Positions 13,114-17,731 of a stretch of DNA of 17,731 nucleotides are shown here, one piece after another (position 1 is the first letter of the stretch; each line of letters starts with the position of its first letter). The stretch comes from DATDOR01 sp035512695 (GTDB lineage: Bacteria; Chloroflexota; Anaerolineae; Anaerolineales; JABWBV01). The notes under the pieces were generated by a model. That model ran no database searches. It was not told the origin of the DNA and was given only the letters and a program-made list of their open reading frames with translations. The stretch is from assembly GCA_035512695.1 (NCBI GenBank), contig DATKDL010000195.1, forward strand, positions 1-17,731, given 5' to 3'. Both the position numbers and the translations under genes were made by a program.

Positions 13114-13351
13114 TTGTGTTTTGCTCGAGACGTTCCGCCAGGTCCTTCTCGCTTGGATTCCCAAGAGAGATCACCCGTCCATTCCAGACATACGTGGGCG
13201 TACTGTACACGAAATCCGGAATTATGACATCCCCTCTGTCTGTATTAATTACCTGGACACGGATAAGTGGGAACCGACTCTGAAGGAAAACGATCAGCCG
13301 GCGGGTGTGCTCATACGTTGGGCAATGCGGGGCCGCGTAGATGTGCAACAC
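13049..13351 (-). CDS. Thioredoxin-fold protein with a single active-site Cys
   Basis: The 100-residue protein starts LHIYAAPHCPTYEHTRRL, the first beta strand and redox helix of a thioredoxin fold, with one Cys where CxxC proteins have two. It continues with VYSTPTYVWNGRVISLGNPS, where STPTY supplies the conserved cis-proline. It may act in monothiol redox chemistry or partner the regulator; the function is unproven. GTG 13351 is chosen because it lies 8 bases after the upstream stop and gives the expected fold start; the Shine-Dalgarno is weak, suggesting coupling. Its 3' end runs well into the crp coding region, an unusually long same-strand overlap. I recall similar small proteins beside Crp genes in Chloroflexota. 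Confidence 0.7.
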   Translation of the reverse strand: MLHIYAAPHCPTYEHTRRLIVFLQSRFPLIRVQVINTDRGDVIIPDFVYSTPTYVWNGRVISLGNPSEKDLAERLEQNTIGRREEHTRQVSIPEFGRHLL

Positions 13352-13359
13352 CGGTTTTC

Positions 13360-13803
13360 TTATCGCTGAACGTACCAGGCAAAGACGAGCCCGGTCACCG
13401 CACCGTAGACGAGGTGCCCGACCAGGCTCAGCAGCATCGGGCCTGTCAACGCGGCCCCGAACTGCAGCCCCATCCCCATCATCGACGGCATGATGACCAG
13501 CGGTCCGAGAACCCACCAGATCGCACCGTAGAGCAATCCCCAGCCTGCGGCGGTCCCGTAGGTCCGGCTGCGGCCCCCAAAGAGCAGCCCGAAGGTCAAC
13601 CCGATGAACAGGCTGATGGCGATGTGGACGAAGAAGCCCACAACCGGCGAGTCGCTGCCCACCAGCCCGGCGATGGCCGGGAACATGCCCATCATCCCCA
13701 TCATCGCACCAAATACCAGCCCGCCCGCCAGGCCGCCGATCAGCCCGGCCGCAGCGAACCGGGACGTCTGATTTTCCGTCGACTTCTGTGTCATCGTTTC
13801 CAT
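13360..13803 (-). CDS. Four-TM glycine/methionine-rich membrane protein
   Basis: The 147-residue protein has four predicted membrane segments (about 16-45, 54-76, 83-105, 118-143). They are rich in Gly and Met, with GLAGGLVFGAMMGMMGMFP, SLFIGLTFGLLFGG and GPLVIMPSMMGMG. No named family is recognised with confidence. Paired glycine zippers in each half suggest an internal duplication or oligomer. Start ATG 13803 has a GGAGGAG Shine-Dalgarno 8 bases upstream. It is the first gene of the operon that continues with the thioredoxin-like, crp and DUF3179 genes. Its stop lies 8 bases before the next start. Confidence 0.75.
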   Translation of the reverse strand: METMTQKSTENQTSRFAAAGLIGGLAGGLVFGAMMGMMGMFPAIAGLVGSDSPVVGFFVHIAISLFIGLTFGLLFGGRSRTYGTAAGWGLLYGAIWWVLGPLVIMPSMMGMGLQFGAALTGPMLLSLVGHLVYGAVTGLVFAWYVQR

Positions 13804-13846
13804 GGTTTGGCTCCTCCGTTTCAAAAGAATCGAATCATCTGCTTCC

Positions 13847-13852
13847 ATTGTA
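13847..13852 (-). promoter_or_regulatory. -10 box of the membrane protein-crp operon
   Basis: TACAAT on the - strand predicts a transcription start at about 13840, giving a leader of about 37 bases before ATG 13803. The -35 region (CAGTCA) is poor, as expected for an activator-dependent promoter. The Crp-like dyad overlaps it. Confidence 0.5.
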
Positions 13853-13873
13853 GAGCGGGAGCCGCAGCGTGAC

Positions 13874-13889
13874 TGTGACCATGGTTACA
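13874..13889. promoter_or_regulatory. Crp-like binding site TGTGA-N6-TTACA
   Basis: TGTGACCATGGTTACA matches the Crp consensus TGTGA-N6-TCACA in 9 of 10 specified positions. The central CCATGG extends the symmetry. Its centre (13881.5) is 41.5 bases upstream of the start predicted from the TACAAT box, the standard class II activator position. The operon encodes a Crp/Fnr protein whose recognition helix retains RETV. Autoregulation is inferred. Confidence 0.6.
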
Positions 13890-14062
13890 AATCTTATAAA
13901 CCTTTAACCGGGTTTACGCAGACGATCGTATTCACGGTTTCCCTGGTTTATGAAGCAGAGGCGGCCCGGAGAGCGCCTCGGGGGGGGTCGCCTCCGCCGG
14001 TCTCGATCAGGACCGGCTGCCGGGCGCCTGGTACTCGGGCCGCAGTCAAAAGAATTTTGAGA
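13890..14062. other. Intergenic stretch between the YgjP gene and the crp operon promoter
   Basis: No gene is seen. It holds a TAAACC-N8-GGTTTA dyad (13897-13916, centred about 66 bases before the predicted operon start), an eight-G run near 13980-13987, a GCCGGTC-N8-GACCGGC hairpin (13996-14017), and TCAAAA-GAA-TTTTGA (14046-14060) two bases after the metallopeptidase stop. Confidence 0.5.
13996..14017 (-). terminator. Possible terminator hairpin downstream of the YgjP gene
   Basis: The 7-bp perfect arms GCCGGTC and GACCGGC enclose an 8-base loop, about 45 bases after the metallopeptidase stop. No T-run follows on either strand, so termination is uncertain. Confidence 0.3.
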
Positions 14063-14797
14063 TCACTTCGCCCCGAACCGTTCCAGCTTATCTTTTCTGG
14101 CCTCCCAATCGGGAATAGTCTTTCTCAACAGCCGGTAGAAGGCCTTATCGTGGTTCGCAAGGACCAGGTGGCAGAGCTCGTGTACGATCACGTAATCGAT
14201 GCAGTCGATCGGGGTCTTGACCAGTTCGATATTGAAGGTGAGTGAGCCATCAGCGCTGCGGATTCCCCACTGCTTGTCCAGATATTGGTAAGTTATCACG
14301 ATATTCCGGTGACCGGCGCCGAGGATTGCGGCCGTATATTCACGCGCCCGGCGTTCGATCAGCACCGGCGCATGATCGGCATACCAGTTCTTCATCAACT
14401 GTGCAACCTGGTCGCGGTCTTCCGGTTCAAAGACGTGGACGATAAAGAACTTGCCGACCAGCCTGACGGATTCGGGAGACGCCTTTCGAATCCGAAGCCG
14501 GTACTGGCGCCCCAGGTAATAATGCGTCTCCCCGCTGACGTACTGCCGCTCGGGCTGGATCGGGTGGAAACGGTCGAAGTAGTTGATCTGTTTCAGGATC
14601 CAATTACCGCGGCCGAGCAGCTTCGCCTCGATCTGTTCGATCCTGCTCCCGGCCGGAGCCCGCACGATCACTTCCTTATCCGGTGTGACCGAGATGGCCA
14701 GGGTCTGCCGCTCGGTCAGGATCAGCCGGTAATCGATCATCGATTCCCCAAACCAGAATGTCCGTTCCTCGGAGGGGGGCGATCCATTATCCGACAT
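14063..14797 (-). CDS. YgjP-type M48-like zinc metallopeptidase (DUF45)
   Basis: The 244-residue protein has a beta-rich N-terminal half followed by the metallopeptidase core: DCIDYVIVHELCHLVLANHD with HELCH at 206-210 and a third His at 216 as probable zinc ligands, and Glu207 as the general base. YgjP/DUF45 proteins are often encoded beside type I restriction genes, though their substrate is not established. The start ATG 14797 overlaps the 3' end of hsdR by 11 bases (ATGTCGGATAA), so translation is likely coupled. No signal peptide is seen; it is cytosolic. Confidence 0.92.
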   Translation of the reverse strand: MSDNGSPPSEERTFWFGESMIDYRLILTERQTLAISVTPDKEVIVRAPAGSRIEQIEAKLLGRGNWILKQINYFDRFHPIQPERQYVSGETHYYLGRQYRLRIRKASPESVRLVGKFFIVHVFEPEDRDQVAQLMKNWYADHAPVLIERRAREYTAAILGAGHRNIVITYQYLDKQWGIRSADGSLTFNIELVKTPIDCIDYVIVHELCHLVLANHDKAFYRLLRKTIPDWEARKDKLERFGAK

Positions 14798-17731
14798 CAG
14801 CCCGCCTGTGCCTGGCGACCTCCAGGCAGCGCTCCAGAATCTCATCCACCTGAACGAAATCGAGTTCGATGCCGTGCCGCCCGGCGAATTCGAACAGACG
14901 GTCCTCGATCTCCATCCGCATCTTGTTCTGGACGTCGGGATTGTCGACCCACTGCACGATCCGGTTCCGGTCGATGACCGTCTCGATCTCGAGGGCGATC
15001 TCCGCCAGGAGGTCCGCATCCCCGACCTGGTTCGATAGGCCCGCGTTGACGATTCCGAAATAGGCTTTGGCAACGTCGCGGCCGGCGAGTGTGGCCGGGA
15101 TATCGTCCCCGGTGCGGTTGGCGACCGAATCCATGATCTCCGAAACCCTGATGAGATACGCGTTCTCGTCGATCCTGCGCTGGCGGTAGGCGTCGATGAC
15201 CTGCTGGAGCAGGCTCGAGAAGCGCTGGTAGAAGACGGGGTCTTCATCCATCCGCTCGTAGATCGTCCGGCTGGTGCGGTGGGCGATCGTGTCCGCCCTG
15301 GCTGAGACCGTCTCCAGCCGGGCCACTTCCTGCGCAAAGGCCTCCTTCTCGAAGATGTTGACCAATGGGGTGATCTGCTCGGTCGCCTCGGTGCCGACGT
15401 ACATGTCCAGCAGTTTGCGGATCCGGGGTTCGTATTCGGCGTAATCGAGCGTCTCCGCGTAGCGGCGTTTGACCGAGGCGCGCAGCTTCGTAAAGAATTT
15501 CAGATCGTTCTTGTAGCGGGAGATCTCATCCGCAGGCGTATCTTCCAGGAAATGGACGCTGCCCAAAGCGATCCCTAACGTCTTCGAATAGACCGCCAGC
15601 CGATCGTAGAACCGGTCGCGCCGTTCCTGGTCTCGCAGGTGCTGCTCGTATTCCTCGACATCGCCCTTGTTCTCGATCTCTTTGAACGTATCCCACAGCA
15701 CGGCGTGGGTGTGCGAGAGCTTCCGGACCTCGGCGGCGACGTCGGTCAGGATGCCTTTCAGGTCATCTGGGTCGAAACCCGGGAGCTTGCTGTACAGATC
15801 GAGGGCGTCGCTGAGATTGCCGAGCACGCCGGCGTAGTCGATGATGTAACCGAAATCCTTACCCTCGTGCAGCCGGTTGACCCGGGCGATGGCCTGCAGG
15901 AGGGCGTGGTCCCTGAGCGGGCGGGTCAGATATAGGACGGTGTTGCGCGGGGCGTCGAAACCGGTCAGCAGCTTGTCCACCACGATCAGGATCTCGGGGA
16001 CGTCCGAAAATTTGAAGGCGTGGATCAGCTGCTTGTTGTATTCGGCCTCGCTGCCGTACCGGCTCATCATCTCCTTCCAGAACCGTTGGACGGCCTGCTT
16101 GTTTTCCGCATGGACGTCCGTCTCCCCCTCGCGCTCGTCCGGTCCGGAGATGAGCACCTCGGCGTGGACGTGGTCGATGGCGCCCAGGTAATCCCGGAAC
16201 AGGAGGGCGTGCTCCTTGTCCTGCGCCACGAGCTGGCCCTTGAAACCGGTCCCCTGCCAGTTCGCCACGTAGTGCTCGCTGATGTCCCAGGCGAGCTCGC
16301 GTACCTTCTGGGCGGCCTTGTTCAGTGGGTCCGTCGCGGCGAATCGGGTCTTGAGGTAGCCCGCCTGGGCTTCGCTGATCTGCCGGGTCTCGCGCTCGAA
16401 CCAGGTGTCGATCGCCTCCCGGTCGACGACCTGGTGGGCGTGCCGGCCTTCGTATAGCAGCTCGACCACCGCTTTATCTTCGACCGCCTCGCCGATCGTG
16501 TACGTGTCGATCAAACCGCCGAACCGCTCGACCGTGTCCTTGTCCTGCTGCATCACCGGCGTTCCCGTGAAGCCGATGTAGCAGGCGTTTGGGAGCGCCT
16601 GCCGCATCCGGGCGTGGAAGACGCCGTACTGGGTGCGGTGGCCTTCGTCGACCAGCACGAAGATGTTGGGATCCTCGATCCGGGTTTTGCCTCTCCCAAC
16701 CGCCGCCTCGAACTTGTTGATCACGGTGGTGATGATGCGGGATTTCGGGGAGACCAGCAGTTTTGAAAGCTCCACCCCGGTCCCGGCCTGGAAGACCTCG
16801 GCCCCGGTCGAGAGGAAATTGTTCTTGAGCTGCTCGTCCAGGTCGATCCGGTCCGTGACCAGGACGATTCGGTAGTCCGGGATGTCCTCCGCCAGGGCAA
16901 TCGCCCGGGCGAGCATGACCATCGTCAGCGACTTGCCGCTGCCCTGGGTGTGCCAGACCACGCCGCCCGCCCGCGCGCCGTTCTCGTCCCGGACCCGGAT
17001 CTGGTCCATGATCTTTTTGACCGCAAAGTACTGCTGGTAGCGGGCGATCTTCTTGTCGGGTCCGTCGAAGAGGACGAATTCGCGCGCCAGTTCGAGCAGG
17101 CGCGCCGGGCGGAGCAGGGCGCAGATCGCCCGGTCCTGCTCGGTGATTCTGCGGGGGCTGTTGAGGCCGCGGACGGCCGGGTTGCGGTAGGGCATCCCGA
17201 GCTCCCGGCCAGCCTCGACCATCCGCTCCAGGTCGGCCTCCGCCAGCGGGCGGTTGACGAGGTCTCCCAGCGCCGCCTCGAACCGATCCGCGCCCTCTTT
17301 TTCTTTCCAGGCGCTCCAATACTTCGATTCGGTGGCCGTGGTGCCGAACCGAGCCGCGTTCCCGCAGACCGCCAGCAGGACCTGGGAGTAATGGAACAGG
17401 TGCGGGATCTCACCTTCCTTCTGATTGCGGATCATCTGGGAGATCGCCTGTCCGAGCGGGTCCTTGCCGTCGGGCGCTTTGCACTCGATCACGGCCAGCG
17501 GGATGCCGTTGGCGAACAGGACGATATCCGGTCTGCGGGTGTTTGTCGTGCCTTGCCGCTCGACGGAGAGCTCTTCGGTCACGTGGTAGACGTTGTTCTC
17601 TAGGTGTTGCCAATCGATGTACTGGAATGGGAAGCTGCGCAGATCGCCTTCGATCGACTGCTGGAGGCTCTTTCCCAGGGTGAGCAGGTCGTAGACCCGT
17701 TCGTTGCTGCGCACGAGCCCTTCGGAAAGCT
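14787..17731 (-). CDS. hsdR: Type I restriction enzyme R subunit, 5' end outside the window
   Basis: The frame is open through the right edge, so the true start is outside; a GTG at 17714 is internal. Counting from that codon, the nuclease motif is RPDIVLF...AVIECK (Asp63, Glu77, Lys79). The helicase motor shows Walker A TQGSGKS (256-262), LVTDRIDLDEQL (285-296), DEGH (356-359), TGTP (383-386), LLTGFDAP (582-589) and QAIARVNR (607-614). The C-terminal region matches the DUF3387-type tail of HsdR. HsdR translocates DNA by ATP hydrolysis and cleaves unmethylated DNA when bound to HsdM2-HsdS. All motifs seen are intact. The partner genes hsdM and hsdS are not in the window and may lie further upstream. 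A YgjP peptidase gene overlaps its 3' end. Confidence 0.95.
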   Translation of the reverse strand, partial: LSEGLVRSNERVYDLLTLGKSLQQSIEGDLRSFPFQYIDWQHLENNVYHVTEELSVERQGTTNTRRPDIVLFANGIPLAVIECKAPDGKDPLGQAISQMIRNQKEGEIPHLFHYSQVLLAVCGNAARFGTTATESKYWSAWKEKEGADRFEAALGDLVNRPLAEADLERMVEAGRELGMPYRNPAVRGLNSPRRITEQDRAICALLRPARLLELAREFVLFDGPDKKIARYQQYFAVKKIMDQIRVRDENGARAGGVVWHTQGSGKSLTMVMLARAIALAEDIPDYRIVLVTDRIDLDEQLKNNFLSTGAEVFQAGTGVELSKLLVSPKSRIITTVINKFEAAVGRGKTRIEDPNIFVLVDEGHRTQYGVFHARMRQALPNACYIGFTGTPVMQQDKDTVERFGGLIDTYTIGEAVEDKAVVELLYEGRHAHQVVDREAIDTWFERETRQISEAQAGYLKTRFAATDPLNKAAQKVRELAWDISEHYVANWQGTGFKGQLVAQDKEHALLFRDYLGAIDHVHAEVLISGPDEREGETDVHAENKQAVQRFWKEMMSRYGSEAEYNKQLIHAFKFSDVPEILIVVDKLLTGFDAPRNTVLYLTRPLRDHALLQAIARVNRLHEGKDFGYIIDYAGVLGNLSDALDLYSKLPGFDPDDLKGILTDVAAEVRKLSHTHAVLWDTFKEIENKGDVEEYEQHLRDQERRDRFYDRLAVYSKTLGIALGSVHFLEDTPADEISRYKNDLKFFTKLRASVKRRYAETLDYAEYEPRIRKLLDMYVGTEATEQITPLVNIFEKEAFAQEVARLETVSARADTIAHRTSRTIYERMDEDPVFYQRFSSLLQQVIDAYRQRRIDENAYLIRVSEIMDSVANRTGDDIPATLAGRDVAKAYFGIVNAGLSNQVGDADLLAEIALEIETVIDRNRIVQWVDNPDVQNKMRMEIEDRLFEFAGRHGIELDFVQVDEILERCLEVARHRRADVG

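Noticed and set aside
14797..15337. N-terminal extension of the YgjP frame up to 15337
   Set aside because: The upstream frame overlaps hsdR and is Arg/Ser/Thr-rich nonsense. The family starts at or near ATG 14797, which overlaps the hsdR stop by the usual short margin.

Overview
The window is a bacterial chromosomal segment of fairly high GC. Codon use is GC-rich, and TGA works as an ordinary stop in most genes. The gene content suggests Chloroflexota, perhaps an Anaerolineae-like lineage: a DUF3179 lipoprotein, a rhodanese-CBS fusion, a Crp gene paired with a thioredoxin-fold gene, DUF2254 and DUF1295 membrane proteins, and an ABC ATPase carrying cyclic-nucleotide domains. That placement is an impression from family knowledge, because no rRNA or ribosomal-protein marker is present.

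Left part (1-8214, almost all + strand). A divergent gene leaves the left edge on the - strand. Then come a DinB-like protein, an ABM-domain monooxygenase, a DUF1801 protein, and a coupled ABC transporter: an ATPase fused to two cyclic-nucleotide-binding domains plus a MacB/FtsX-type permease, closed by a perfect 24-bp-stem terminator. A DUF1295 membrane protein, a DUF2254 membrane protein and a small conserved protein follow. Several starts lie only 6-13 bases after a -10-like hexamer, suggesting leaderless or nearly leaderless mRNAs.

Middle part (8220-11170, all - strand). This is a mosaic of intact small genes and broken gene ends. Intact are osmC and ynfA. A rhodanese-CBS gene is open apart from one in-frame TGA. 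Broken pieces are an HAD-hydrolase N-terminus, an internal zwf (glucose-6-phosphate dehydrogenase) piece, a second copy of the DUF3179 3' end with a nonsense codon, an unidentified C-terminus, an nnrE N-terminus, and a probable DNA-methyltransferase C-terminus. The zwf piece and ynfA have visibly lower GC (about 52-53% by hand count) than the flanks.

Right-middle operon (13803 down to 11174, - strand): a four-TM membrane protein, a thioredoxin-fold protein, a Crp/Fnr regulator and a DUF3179 lipoprotein, tightly packed or overlapping. Upstream is a TGTGA-N6-TTACA dyad centred 41.5 bases before the start predicted from a TACAAT -10 box. That is the geometry of a class II Crp/Fnr-activated promoter, so the operon may be autoregulated.

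Right end (17731 down to 14063, - strand): the type I restriction subunit hsdR, cut by the window edge, overlaps a YgjP-type zinc metallopeptidase by 11 bases.

The most interesting signal is the rhodanese-CBS gene. Its TGA sits where relatives, from memory, have a conserved cysteine in the active-site loop. A GC hairpin with a GGU apical loop begins 16 bases downstream, matching the usual description of a bacterial SECIS element. It is therefore a candidate selenoprotein, with a simple nonsense mutation as the competing explanation.
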